Positions 48,857 to 57,510 are shown, counted from the stretch's first letter. The stretch: 64,000 nt of DNA from Pelagibacterium halotolerans B2 (GCF_000230555.1 NC_016078.1:2170001-2234000), one strand, 5' to 3'. Notes: generated from the letters alone by a model not told the origin. Translations and numbers: made by a program.

Positions 48857-51189
48857 CGCACCGCCGCCTCGCGCCTGAGCCGTTCGATGGTCATCAGCAC
48901 CCGTTCGGGTGTGGCCGGAGCGTCCATGCGCGGCGCAATCTTGTAGTCGGCCACGCTCGCCGCCGCCATCGAAAGCGCCTCGAACACCGATAGCGCCAGC
49001 ATGAAGGGCGGTTCGCCCACGGCTTTGGAGCGGCGGATGGTTGGGGCCGTGTTGGCCGACCACTCGGCCAGTTTCACGTCGAAAATCTTGGGTACGTCGG
49101 AAACGACGGGAATCTTGTAGGTGGAGGGCGCATGGGTGCGCAATTGCCCCTTGTCGTCCCACCACAATTCCTCAGTGGTCAGCCACCCCATGCCCTGGAT
49201 GAACCCGCCCTCGATCTGCCCGATATCGATTGCCGGGTTGAGCGATTTGCCGACGTCATGGAGCACATCGACCCGCTCGACCATGTATTCACCGGTGAGG
49301 CTGTCGACCACCACTTCCGAACACGCAGCGCCGTATGCGAAATAATAGAATGGCTGGCCCTTGCCCGCGGCACGGTCCCAGTGAATGTCCGGCGTCTTGT
49401 AAAACCCCGCCGCCGAAAGCTGTACCCGCGCCAGATAGGCCCGATCGATGAAATCGGCCCAATCGTAGCGCTGATTGCCAACCATCACGCAATTGGGCTC
49501 GAACGAGACGGCGTCCTCGGGCACGTTGAACTTGTCCATCGCGAACCGGACAAGCCGGTCCTTGATCTGCTCTGCGGCATTGGCCGCAGCCATGCCGTTA
49601 AGGTCAGATCCCGAAGACGCCGCCGTCGCCGAGGTGTTGGGTACCTTGCCGGTCGTCGTTGCCGTGATCTTGACCTTGTCGAGATCGATCTGGAAGCAAT
49701 CGGCAAGAACCTGCGCCACCTTGACGTAAAGCCCCTGCCCCATCTCGGTGCCGCCATGGTTGAGATGCACCGAGCCGTCGCGATAGACATGCACCAGCGC
49801 CCCGGCCTGATTGAAGGCCGTCATGGTAAAGCTGATCCCGAACTTGACCGGCGTCAGCGCGATGCCGCGCTTGAGGACCCTCGACGTCCTGTTGAAGGCG
49901 ATGATCTCTTGGCGCCGCCGGCGATAGTCCGAACTCGCCTCGAGCTCATCGACCACCCGTCCGATGATGTTGTCGGTGACCGTCTGATGATAGGGCGTGA
50001 GATTGCGGTCGGTGTCGCCATAGAAATTGGCCTTGCGGATATCGAGCGGGTCCTTGCCCAGGGCGTAGGCGATGTCCTCGATCCAGCGCTCGCAACCCAC
50101 CATGCCCTGCGGCCCGCCGAACCCGCGAAACGCCGTGTTGGAGACCGTGTTGGTCTTGAGCGGTTGGCTGACCAGCCGCACATTGGGATAGAAATAGGCA
50201 TTGTCGGCATGAAACAGCGCCCGGTCGGTCACCGGTCCGGACAGGTCCGCCGAAAACCCGCAGCGCGCCGCAAACACCGCATCGACCGCCTCGATCCGAC
50301 CCTCATCGTCATAGCCGACTTCATAATCGACCACGAAATCGTGCCGCTTGCCGGTGGCGATCATATCGTCGTCCCGATCGGGCCGGATCTTGACCGCGCG
50401 GCCCAATTTCTTGGCTGCTATGGCCGCCACCGCGGCAAACAGATTGCTCTGGGTTTCCTTGCCCCCGAACCCGCCGCCCATGCGCCGCACCACGACATTG
50501 ACCGCGTTGGACGGCACGCCCAGGGCGTGGCCCACCATGTGCTGGACCTCACTCGGGTGCTGGGTCGAGGAATGAACGGTCACCTCGTCATCCTCACCAG
50601 GGATCGCCAAAGCGATATGGCCTTCGAGATAGAAATGGTCCTGTCCGCCCATTTCCATGGTGCCTATAACCCGGTTTCTGGCAGCCGCCATGCCCGCCGC
50701 GACATCGCCGCGTTCGAGCTTCATGCCCGGCGTCACCAGCGCTCCGCCCGCCGCCCGCGCCGCGCCGACATCGAGCGCGAAGGGCAATTCGGTATAGCTC
50801 ACCTGCGCCAGTTTCGCCGCCCGCCGCGCCGCTTCGCGCGTCGTCGCGATCACCGCGAACAGCGGCTGGCCATAAAACTCCACCCGCGTTTCGGCAAAGA
50901 TCGGCTCGTCATGCTTACCGGGCTGCGAAATATCGTTGTGCCCGGGCACGTCCTCGGCGGTCAGAACCCCCAAAACTCCCGGCGCCCGCCGCACGGCCTC
51001 AAGGTCCAGCGAAACGATTTCTCCGTGCGCGCTTGTGGAAAGGCCAAGATACGCATGCAGCGTGCCGGCGGGTTCGAGCATGTCGTCGATATATTCCGCC
51101 GTCCCCGACACATGCTTGTGCCCGGAATCATGTTTTTGAGGTACATGCACGCCGCCGCGAATGGCCGGTTTGTTGTCCAGCGCTGTCAT
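48853..51189 (-). CDS. xdhB: Xanthine dehydrogenase, molybdopterin subunit
   Basis: A 778-aa molybdenum-binding subunit (hypoxanthine to xanthine to urate). Seen: GTAEYIDDMLEPAGTLHAYLGLS, MEMGGQDHFYLEGHIALAIP, GGGFGGKETQSNLFAAVAAIA, NTAFRGFGGPQGM and LNHGGTEMGQGLYVKVAQVLA with an active-site Glu region VGEPPFMLALSV. It starts at the ATG overlapping the xdhA stop (ATGA). Confidence 0.96.
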   Translation of the reverse strand: MTALDNKPAIRGGVHVPQKHDSGHKHVSGTAEYIDDMLEPAGTLHAYLGLSTSAHGEIVSLDLEAVRRAPGVLGVLTAEDVPGHNDISQPGKHDEPIFAETRVEFYGQPLFAVIATTREAARRAAKLAQVSYTELPFALDVGAARAAGGALVTPGMKLERGDVAAGMAAARNRVIGTMEMGGQDHFYLEGHIALAIPGEDDEVTVHSSTQHPSEVQHMVGHALGVPSNAVNVVVRRMGGGFGGKETQSNLFAAVAAIAAKKLGRAVKIRPDRDDDMIATGKRHDFVVDYEVGYDDEGRIEAVDAVFAARCGFSADLSGPVTDRALFHADNAYFYPNVRLVSQPLKTNTVSNTAFRGFGGPQGMVGCERWIEDIAYALGKDPLDIRKANFYGDTDRNLTPYHQTVTDNIIGRVVDELEASSDYRRRRQEIIAFNRTSRVLKRGIALTPVKFGISFTMTAFNQAGALVHVYRDGSVHLNHGGTEMGQGLYVKVAQVLADCFQIDLDKVKITATTTGKVPNTSATAASSGSDLNGMAAANAAEQIKDRLVRFAMDKFNVPEDAVSFEPNCVMVGNQRYDWADFIDRAYLARVQLSAAGFYKTPDIHWDRAAGKGQPFYYFAYGAACSEVVVDSLTGEYMVERVDVLHDVGKSLNPAIDIGQIEGGFIQGMGWLTTEELWWDDKGQLRTHAPSTYKIPVVSDVPKIFDVKLAEWSANTAPTIRRSKAVGEPPFMLALSVFEALSMAAASVADYKIAPRMDAPATPERVLMTIERLRREAAVR

Positions 51190-52646
51190 CACGCCACCTC
51201 GTGCCGAACGATATGGCTCGGCCCTTCGACGGATTCGAAGTAGAACCGCTTGAGAAGATTTTTCGCCGCCAGCATTCGGTAGTCGGCGCCGGCCCGCCAA
51301 TCGGTCAGAGGCTGGAAATCCTCTTCGAACTTGCCCAGCGCCGCCTCGACCGTGTCGAGCGTCCAGGCCTTGCCGATCAAGGCAGCTTCAACGGCTCTCG
51401 CCCGCTTTGGTGTCGCGGCCATGCCGCCATAAGCGATGGTAGCCTCGGCCACCACGCCACCTGCAATCTTGACGCGAAATGCCCCGAGCGTTGCCGTGAT
51501 ATCCTCGTCGCGCCGCTTGGTGACCTTGTGCACGCCGAAAATTTCATCGGCACCCGGCTGAGGCACCGAGACGGCTTCGACGAACTCGCCCTTTTTCCGG
51601 TCCTGCCTGCCATAGGCGATGAAGAAATCCTCGAGCTTTACCACACGGCGGCGATCACCCTTGCGCAGGGTGATTTCGGCCCCCAGCGCGATCAGCGGCG
51701 GCGGGGTATCGCCGATCGGCGAGCCATTGGCGATATTGCCGCCGATGGTTCCCATGGCGCGCACCTGCGCCCCGCCGATCCGGTCGAACATCTCGACCAT
51801 CTGCGGGATATGGGTGGCAATGGTCTCGAACGCCTTGGCGTAGCTCACTCCGGCCCCGAAGACGATCCGTCCGTCCTCGACGGAAATCTCGCCCATCAGA
51901 TGCCCCACGATCACCACCGGGGCGATGTCGCGCATAAACTTTGTGACCCACAGCCCCACATCTGTCGCGCCGGCGACAATCGTTGCCTCGGGCATCTCTG
52001 TCAGCACCGCAGCAAGACCATCGACATCGGCAGGAATGATCGTCTTGCCCCGCGCGCCCTCGACGACCACAAGCCGCCCGTCCCTGAGCGCCGTCAACTT
52101 CGCAACGATCTCCTCACGCTCCCTGTTGAGGGCGTCTTCGAGAACCGACCCGTAATTGGACACCGCCTGCGCCGCGCGCACAATCGGGGCATAGCCCGTG
52201 CAACGGCACAGATTGCCCTGCAACGCTTTTTCGATCTCGGGAACGGATGGATTGGGATTGGCGAGCCACAACCCGTAAAGGCTCATCACGAACCCCGGCG
52301 TGCAGAACCCGCACTGGCTGCCATGGTAATCGACCATGGCCTGCTGCACCGGATGCAGGCCGCCATCGGGGCCTTTCAAATGCTCGACGGTCACCACATG
52401 CGCGCCATCCAGCATCGAAACCAGAATTATGCACGCATTTGCGGGCAAATATCGCACAACTCCACCACTTATACGGCCAACAATGACAGTGCATGCCCCG
52501 CAATCCCCTTCCGCGCAGCCCTCCTTGGTGCCGCGCAGAACACGGTCCAGCCGCAGGAAATCGAGCAGCGTCCGATCCGGCTCAAGCGTGTCCAGTTCGA
52601 TCAGATTATCGTTGAGATAGAAGCGGATAGCGGTGCGCGGTTCCAA
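51189..52646 (-). CDS. xdhA: Xanthine dehydrogenase, iron-sulfur/FAD subunit
   Basis: A 485-aa small subunit with two [2Fe-2S] clusters and FAD. Cluster one: EGCAEGDCGACTVIVG; cluster two: CGFCTPGFVMSLYG with NLCRCTGYAPI. The FAD part begins near TIIPADVDGLAAVL and holds GNIANGSPIGDTPP. Start is a TTG with GGGAGC seven bases before, two bases after the uraH stop, so it is coupled to uraH. Confidence 0.95.
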   Translation of the reverse strand: MEPRTAIRFYLNDNLIELDTLEPDRTLLDFLRLDRVLRGTKEGCAEGDCGACTVIVGRISGGVVRYLPANACIILVSMLDGAHVVTVEHLKGPDGGLHPVQQAMVDYHGSQCGFCTPGFVMSLYGLWLANPNPSVPEIEKALQGNLCRCTGYAPIVRAAQAVSNYGSVLEDALNREREEIVAKLTALRDGRLVVVEGARGKTIIPADVDGLAAVLTEMPEATIVAGATDVGLWVTKFMRDIAPVVIVGHLMGEISVEDGRIVFGAGVSYAKAFETIATHIPQMVEMFDRIGGAQVRAMGTIGGNIANGSPIGDTPPPLIALGAEITLRKGDRRRVVKLEDFFIAYGRQDRKKGEFVEAVSVPQPGADEIFGVHKVTKRRDEDITATLGAFRVKIAGGVVAEATIAYGGMAATPKRARAVEAALIGKAWTLDTVEAALGKFEEDFQPLTDWRAGADYRMLAAKNLLKRFYFESVEGPSHIVRHEVA

Positions 52647-52648
52647 AC

Positions 52649-53005
52649 TCAGCTCCCGCGATAGGTCGAATAGCCGAAGGGCGAAACCAGCAGTGGCACA
52701 TGATAGTGCGCCCCACTGTCGCTCACCCGGAAATCAACGGAAACAACGTCGAGAAACTCCACCGCTTTGCCATTGATTTTGCTGAAATATTCCCCAACGT
52801 GGAAGTCCAGCCGGTACGCCCCTTCCGCAAATCCTTCCCCCGCCAGCAACGCGCCGTCGCACCGCCCGTCATCATTGGTAACCAATGACTTTTCCAATAC
52901 GGCCCCACCGTCGTTCATCCTGTAGAGATCGATGGTCATGCCCCTTGCGGGGGTCCCGTTCGCGGTATCGAGAACGTGGGTCGTCAGCCGTCCGGTTGTG
53001 GTCAT
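52649..53005 (-). CDS. uraH: 5-Hydroxyisourate hydrolase
   Basis: A 118-aa transthyretin-like enzyme hydrolysing 5-hydroxyisourate to OHCU. It has RLTTHVLDTANGTPARGM, the active-site His near the N-terminus, HYHVPLLVSPFGYSTYRGS with the family's terminal YRGS. The frame runs further upstream, but ATG 53005 has GGAG six bases before. It is the first gene of the minus-strand purine operon uraH-xdhABC-puuD-guaD. Confidence 0.95.
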   Translation of the reverse strand: MTTTGRLTTHVLDTANGTPARGMTIDLYRMNDGGAVLEKSLVTNDDGRCDGALLAGEGFAEGAYRLDFHVGEYFSKINGKAVEFLDVVSVDFRVSDSGAHYHVPLLVSPFGYSTYRGS

Positions 53006-53088
53006 GCCTGCTCCAAGCGCCATTGGATTTTCCCCGACTATCAACCCAAAAATTGCCCCGCGAAAGGGGGCGGGGGCAGAATTTTTTA

Positions 53089-53101
53089 CCACATGGTCCA
53101 A
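53089..53101. promoter_or_regulatory. CCANNTGGTCCAA motif between uraH and puuE
   Basis: CCACATGGTCCAA lies 84 bp from the uraH start and 53 bp from the puuE start, so one bound protein could affect both directions. It matches the motif at 36328-36340 at all fixed positions. Flanks are A/T-rich (TTTTTT and AAAATTT), fitting a promoter region. Confidence 0.45.
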
Positions 53102-53153
53102 AAATTTGTGTCTAAGGTAAGCTCCTGTTTTGTCTGCCTGCCCGGAGTGCGCA

Positions 53154-54572
53154 ATGCGTTACCCCCGCGATCTGGCCGGTTACGGCCCCAACCCACCCCA
53201 TGCCAATTGGCCCGGCGGTGCCAATATCGCGATCCAGTTCGTCCTCAATTACGAGGAGGGTGGCGAAAACAACGTGCTGCATGGCGACCAGGCGTCCGAG
53301 GCCTTTCTCTCGGACGTGGTGGGCGCGGCGCCCTGGCCCGGCGCCCGGCACTGGAACATCGAATCCATGTACGAATACGGCGCCCGCGCCGGCTTCTGGC
53401 GGCTGCACAGGCTCTTTACCCAGGCCCGCCTTCCGGTCACCGTCTATGGCGTCGCCACAGCGCTGATGCGCGCGCCACAGCAGGTCCAGGCCATGCTCGA
53501 TGCCGATTGGGAAATCGCCTCCCACGGCTATAAATGGATCGAGCACAAGGACATGGAGCGACAGGAGGAAGCCGCCCAGATTGCTCAAGCGGTGCGCCTG
53601 CACACTGTTGCCACGGGCTCGCGGCCGCTTGGCTGGTACACGGGACGCTGTTCGGTCAACACGGTGGATCTGGTGTCAGAACAGGGCGGCTTTGCCTATA
53701 TCTCGGATACCTATGACGACGACCTTCCCTATTGGCGGGTTCACAACGCAAAACCGCAGCTTATCATCCCCTACACGCTGGCGAATAACGATATGCGGTT
53801 CGTCACCGCCTCGGGCTTTGCCAATGGCGAGGAGTTCTTTCAGGCGTTGAAAGACAGCTTCGATTGCCTCTACCGCGAAGGCGCGGAGGGCAGCCCCAAG
53901 ATGATGTCGATCGGGCTGCACTGCCGTCTCGTGGGGCAACCGGGACGGTTCGAAGGGCTCAAGCGCTTCGTCGATTACATCCAGGGATTCGACAAGGTCT
54001 GGGTGGCAAAGCGGATCGATATCGCCCGGCACTGGGCCGATCACCACCCCTATCAGCCGCCCCAACTCGCCCCCTCGCAAATGGATGCCGAGAGCTTCAT
54101 GGCGATTTTCGGCGGGGTATTCGAGCACTCGCCGTTCATCGCCCAGCGCGCCTGGGAGGCCGAACTCGGACCGGCCAACGACAGCCCGCTCGGCATCCAC
54201 TTTGCCCTGCGCAACCAGTTCCGCATGGCGTCCGACGACGAACGGCTCGGCATATTGAACGCCCATCCCGACCTTGCCGGAAAACTGGCGGCCGCCAAGC
54301 GCCTCACAGCGGATTCCACCTCCGAACAGGCTTCGGCCGGGCTCGATGCGCTGACTGATGACGAGCGGGAAACCTTCACCGAACTCAACACCCGGTACGT
54401 TGAAAAGTTCGGCTTCCCGTTCATCATCGCCGTGCGCGACAACACCAAAGCGTCGATCCTTGAAGCCTTCAAGAATCGCCTGCAAAACGACCGCGCTACC
54501 GAGTTCGCCACCGCCTGCGCCCAAGTCGAGCGCATCGCGCAATTGCGGATCGAAGCGCTTTACGCAGGCTGA
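53154..54572 (+). CDS. puuE: Fused allantoinase PuuE and OHCU decarboxylase UraD
   Basis: A 472-aa fusion. Residues 1-300 are the PuuE-type, NodB-like allantoinase (MRYPRDLAGYGPNPPHANWP, FVLNYEEGGENNVLHGD, EIASHGYKWIEH, MSIGLHCRLVGQPGR). Residues 306-472 are UraD (FEHSPFIAQRAWE, NAHPDLAGK, SEQASAGLDALTDDE, EKFGFPFIIAVR), with both catalytic His candidates (H324, H371). It therefore covers OHCU to (S)-allantoin to allantoate. The ATG at 53154 has GGAG seven bases upstream. It is divergent from uraH. Confidence 0.95.
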   Translation: MRYPRDLAGYGPNPPHANWPGGANIAIQFVLNYEEGGENNVLHGDQASEAFLSDVVGAAPWPGARHWNIESMYEYGARAGFWRLHRLFTQARLPVTVYGVATALMRAPQQVQAMLDADWEIASHGYKWIEHKDMERQEEAAQIAQAVRLHTVATGSRPLGWYTGRCSVNTVDLVSEQGGFAYISDTYDDDLPYWRVHNAKPQLIIPYTLANNDMRFVTASGFANGEEFFQALKDSFDCLYREGAEGSPKMMSIGLHCRLVGQPGRFEGLKRFVDYIQGFDKVWVAKRIDIARHWADHHPYQPPQLAPSQMDAESFMAIFGGVFEHSPFIAQRAWEAELGPANDSPLGIHFALRNQFRMASDDERLGILNAHPDLAGKLAAAKRLTADSTSEQASAGLDALTDDERETFTELNTRYVEKFGFPFIIAVRDNTKASILEAFKNRLQNDRATEFATACAQVERIAQLRIEALYAG

Positions 54573-54949
54573 TCAGCGGTGACCATATTGGCATCGCGCG
54601 CCAGACGCCATTTGCCATCCGCATCCTTGCGGAACAAGGTCAGCGTGTAACCCGAACGCGACATCGATGGATTGCCATCGGTTCGCACGACGAGCGAAAT
54701 CCTGTTGCGGGTAAACGCCCAATCGCCAAGCACCTTGAGTTCGACAATATCGTTGGTGCCTTCGATGGACATTCCTGTCTTGTTACTCTGGGAGAGGGCG
54801 GCAAAAGTCTCCTTGCCGAACGGTTCGCCGCCGGCAACGGTGAAAACCACATCATCAGCCATGAGATCGAGAACAGCCGCCGCGTCGCCGGCAATGGTGG
54901 CATCCATCCATTGGCGGACCACCGCGCGGATTTGTGCTTCGTCAGTCAT
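54560..54949 (-). CDS. SnoaL/NTF2-like fold protein
   Basis: A 129-aa protein of the NTF2-like superfamily (SgcJ/EcaC type): IRAVVRQWMDATIAGDAAAVLDLMADDVVFTVAGGEPFGKETFAAL and a C-terminal DGKWRLARDANMV. Members bind small hydrophobic ligands; the function here is unknown. Tail-to-tail overlap with puuE by 13 bp. It overlaps the following SRPBCC gene by 4 bp, forming a small operon. Confidence 0.85.
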   Translation of the reverse strand: MTDEAQIRAVVRQWMDATIAGDAAAVLDLMADDVVFTVAGGEPFGKETFAALSQSNKTGMSIEGTNDIVELKVLGDWAFTRNRISLVVRTDGNPSMSRSGYTLTLFRKDADGKWRLARDANMVTADQPA

Positions 54950-55413
54950 TTGCGCTCCTTGCCCTGCGTTTCCTCGATCGATTCAAGCATGCCCTTCCAC
55001 GCCTTGGCGGTCGGTTCAATATAATCGGCCCATTGCGCGTCCATTTCATGGGTCATGGTCGCCACGCATCCTGCTCCATCCGGGCGGAGCTCAAGAGTCA
55101 CCGTCGAATTGTCTTCGGTCTCCTCGGCGGGCTCGACAAACCAGGTAAAGACAATGCGCCGGCCGGGCACCAGTTCGCGATAATACCCCCAGGCAGGGCT
55201 CTCCTGGCCCTCATCATCGATGTCAGAGAACCGGTATCTGCCACCGACCCTGGAATCGATCGCAATTTCGGTAATGCGTGCCGAACTCCCCGTACGCTCA
55301 AGATTGCGCTGCATCCAGACCCGCACCGCGGCGGGATCGAGCCATGCCGCATAGACGGCTTCCGCCGAAAGGTCAGAAAAGCGATGCTCGGTTTGCGCGA
55401 TGATGTTGGCCAT
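54946..55413 (-). CDS. SRPBCC-domain protein (AHSA1-like)
   Basis: A 155-aa START-like ligand-binding protein: EHRFSDLSAEAVYAAWLDPAAVRVWM at the N-terminus, VGGRYRF, PGRRIVFTWFVEP, and STVTLELRPDGAGCVATMTHE, then a C-terminal long helix. Start is the ATG with perfect AGGAGG six bases upstream. Overlaps the SnoaL gene by 4 bp. Function unknown; such genes often sit with ArsR regulators, as here. Confidence 0.87.
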   Translation of the reverse strand: MANIIAQTEHRFSDLSAEAVYAAWLDPAAVRVWMQRNLERTGSSARITEIAIDSRVGGRYRFSDIDDEGQESPAWGYYRELVPGRRIVFTWFVEPAEETEDNSTVTLELRPDGAGCVATMTHEMDAQWADYIEPTAKAWKGMLESIEETQGKERK

Positions 55414-55421
55414 GCCACCTC

Positions 55422-55883
55422 CTATTTGTAAAATCCTTCGCGCAGATTGATGCCATGCTCGACATAAACCTTCATGGCAGCGAGCATGCCTGTCCAGCCC
55501 TCGCAATTGCCATAGGATGATTTCAGCCCCGTTTCGGTCTGCTTCCACCCCTCCTCGGTGATCGAGACCAGCGTGCGTGCGTTGCCGTCGAGCGGCTCGA
55601 AAACCATGGTCACCGTGGTGTCGTAATTGCCGGTCTCATCGCCCTCGGGCGCTGCGCCCCAGGTGAGAACGATCTTTTCGTCGGGCACCACCTCAACTAC
55701 ATTGACCGGAAACGCGCCGGGAAAATCGTGGAAATCCCATGTGACCGTCGCGCCGGTTTCAAGGCGCCCCTTTGCCCCGCCGGTGGTGAAATAGCCCGAG
55801 AGCTTTTTCGGATCGGCCACCGCCTCGAACACCTCGTGGACCGGCTTTGAGATCCGGCCCGATACCGTGAATTTGAAGTCCAT
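55422..55883 (-). CDS. SRPBCC-domain protein, second
   Basis: A 153-aa AHSA1-like protein: TVSGRISKPVHEVFEAVADPKKLSGYFTTGG, TGATVTWDFHDFPG, VVEVVPDEKIVLTWG and RTLVSITEEGWKQTE. It is shorter than the open frame, which runs to an ATG at 55913. I prefer 55883, which has GGGAG nine bases upstream; the ATG at 55913 has no Shine-Dalgarno and abuts the palindrome. Divergent from ArsR. Confidence 0.85.
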   Translation of the reverse strand: MDFKFTVSGRISKPVHEVFEAVADPKKLSGYFTTGGAKGRLETGATVTWDFHDFPGAFPVNVVEVVPDEKIVLTWGAAPEGDETGNYDTTVTMVFEPLDGNARTLVSITEEGWKQTETGLKSSYGNCEGWTGMLAAMKVYVEHGINLREGFYK

Positions 55884-55915
55884 ATCGTCAACTCCCGCTT
55901 GCGTTTCGCTCATTA

Positions 55916-55933
55916 TGTTATAAATTTATAACA
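55916..55933. promoter_or_regulatory. 18-bp palindrome between arsR-type gene and SRPBCC cassette
   Basis: TGTTATAAATTTATAACA is a perfect palindrome. It lies between two divergent ATG codons (55913 and 55933), with its last A being the first base of the ArsR start codon. It holds TATAAA on both strands and is a likely ArsR operator and bidirectional -10 region. Binding is inferred. Confidence 0.7.
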
Positions 55934-56256
55934 TGTCAAGCGACGATGATTCGGATACCATTTTCAAGGCCCTGGCCGACCGGAAACGCCGGGCGATCCT
56001 CGATGCCCTCAAGGACGAACCGAAAACCACCGGGCAGCTCGTCGCGCTGTTTCCCCAGATCGACCGCTGCACGGTGATGCAGCACATGAAGGTGCTCGAG
56101 ACCGCAGGGCTGATCGTGGCCCGCAAGGAAGGCCGCGAGCGCTGGAACCACCTCAACGCCCTGCCCATCAAGTCCATCCACGACCGCTGGATCGGCGATT
56201 ACGCTCGAAACGCCGCGGGACTGATGTCGCGACTGGAGACCGAGTTGAAGGCATGA
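55933..56256 (+). CDS. ArsR-family winged-helix repressor
   Basis: A 107-aa regulator. FKALADRKRRAILDALKDEPKTTGQLVALF is the HTH start, DRCTVMQHMKVLETAGLIVARKEGRERWNHLN the recognition helix and wing. It lacks an obvious CxC metal motif, so it probably belongs to the non-metal subgroup that controls SRPBCC genes. There is no Shine-Dalgarno before its ATG; the upstream palindrome fills that space, so a leaderless transcript is likely. Confidence 0.9.
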   Translation: MSSDDDSDTIFKALADRKRRAILDALKDEPKTTGQLVALFPQIDRCTVMQHMKVLETAGLIVARKEGRERWNHLNALPIKSIHDRWIGDYARNAAGLMSRLETELKA

Positions 56257-56823
56257 CAAAACCTCCGATGGCCAAGGGCCTCGGTTGATGGGATAGACGG
56301 CATGGGGCAATGAACGCTCCGCATGGTTTAGTTTATATATGAAGCGGTCATCGCCCCACGCATCCGGGGTTTTTGGCTTATGGCAGCGTCTCGGGCTGGG
56401 GTTTGTTGGCTTTTTGTGGGTCGGTTGGTCGAACCGGAAGGGCCATCCCCGGATCAAGTCCGAGGACATGCTTTTCCTGCCAACCTCCCGGATCCCCCAA
56501 AATCACCGGTGCCCCTCTCCCTTTCGGGAGTACGACGTGGACTCCCATCCTCGCCCGGCCATCCGTCCGCTTTGGGCCTTCCCTGCGGCGACCCGCATGG
56601 AACCCGGATCGGTCTCACCGGAAGCTCGTATGCATCCTCGTCTCTGGCGACACCGTGCGGGGAGAATGCATGAGATTGAGGGAGCGGGGATAAAGTTTTT
56701 TGCGCAGCGTTTCCACCTTCACCCGCGTCATCCTCGGGCGTTGCTGCCCTCGCGCATAGCGCTCCGGGCGTTCGCGCCTCAAATCGCTCCACCGGAGCGA
56801 TTTGCCTACGGACGGCACTCACT

Positions 56824-56991
56824 CCCCGGGTCAAGCCCGAGGATGACGATGGGGGTGGGGTGAATGGTGGTGATAGAGCCGGGAAGGTGGCCCAAGCCCC
56901 ATTGCTATCTTGGACGCGATCCCGGACCCAGCAGCCTTGCCCATGCTAACAAGCGAATGGAAAGGCACATGGGCCCCGGCGTTCGCCGGGG
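56824..56991. repeat. Composite intergenic repeat, copy A
   Basis: Starts with CCCCGGGTCAAGCCCGAGG, continues through GACGATGGGGGTG, a CCCGGACCCAGCAGCCTTGC block and GGCACAT, and ends with the hairpin GGCCCCGGCGTTCGCCGGGG. The order matches copy B at 57156-57322. It resembles dispersed intergenic elements common in alphaproteobacteria; a genome search would tell whether it is widespread. Confidence 0.75.
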
Positions 56992-57155
56992 AAGCGAGCG
57001 AGGGTGAGGCTTGCTCGCCGGCACCTCCCCCTCTCCATCGTCATCCTCGGGCTCGACCCGGGGATCCGCTGCGTCGGGTAGCCGCTGAAGAGGTTTGATT
57101 ATGGGGAGAAGAAGCGAACACCACTTCTCCCGCATTCGGTGGCAGTCCTGCAGAT

Positions 57156-57322
57156 CCCCGGGTCAAGCCCGAGGATGACGATGGGGGTGTGGTTGGTGCT
57201 GGTGATGGAGCCGGGAGGGTAGCCTAACATGCCTGGCCGTCCCGGACTGATCCGGGACCCAGCAGCCTTGCCCATGCTCTGGAGCGTGCGGACAGGCACA
57301 TAGGCCCCGGCGTTCGCCGGGG
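57156..57322. repeat. Composite intergenic repeat, copy B
   Basis: Same block order as copy A, offset by about 332 bp, with the same CCCCGGGTCAAGCCCGAGG start and the same terminal GC hairpin. Middle parts have diverged, so the duplication is not recent or the copies came from separate insertions. An inverted version of the first block lies between them (57035-57063). Confidence 0.75.
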
Positions 57323-57510
57323 CAGCAAGGAGTGTGGGCGGGAGCACCGGCTGGAGTTTATCCCAGCGGTGGCAGGGACCGGGGCAGCGAGGGACACGTA
57401 TGTGGTGATGAAGCCGAGCGCCGCGCGAGTTTCTCTCCTGGTCCATATTGCCAAATCGGGCCCGGCGCTGTCAGTCTGGCCATCCCGATTGACCGAAAAA
57501 GCGTTTTTTG

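Larger units (their letters stand above)
56257..57510. other. Gene-free 1.25 kb with repeats
   Basis: I find no convincing gene here: frames on both strands are low-complexity, biased to Arg, Pro and Ala, and share no family. From 56447 on it contains short repeated blocks built around a CCCGGGTCAAGCCCGAGGATG core, in both orientations (56447-56470 partial; 56824; inverted at 57035-57063; 57156), and two copies of a GC hairpin GCCCCGGCGTTCGCCGGGG. The stretch interrupts the purine block between the ArsR cassette and allE. Confidence 0.75.

Noticed and set aside
49132..51243. 703-codon open frame on the plus strand opposite xdhB
   Set aside because: It mirrors the codon bias of xdhB on the other strand, has no recognisable domain, and xdhB itself is complete.
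56332..56870. Frames of 100-174 codons in the gene-free stretch
   Set aside because: Arg/Pro-rich translations that run through repeated blocks in several frames; no Shine-Dalgarno or domain.
56440..57330. Possible CRISPR array, from repeated GC-rich blocks
   Set aside because: Only two to four copies, unequal spacing, mixed orientation, large composite units and no cas genes.
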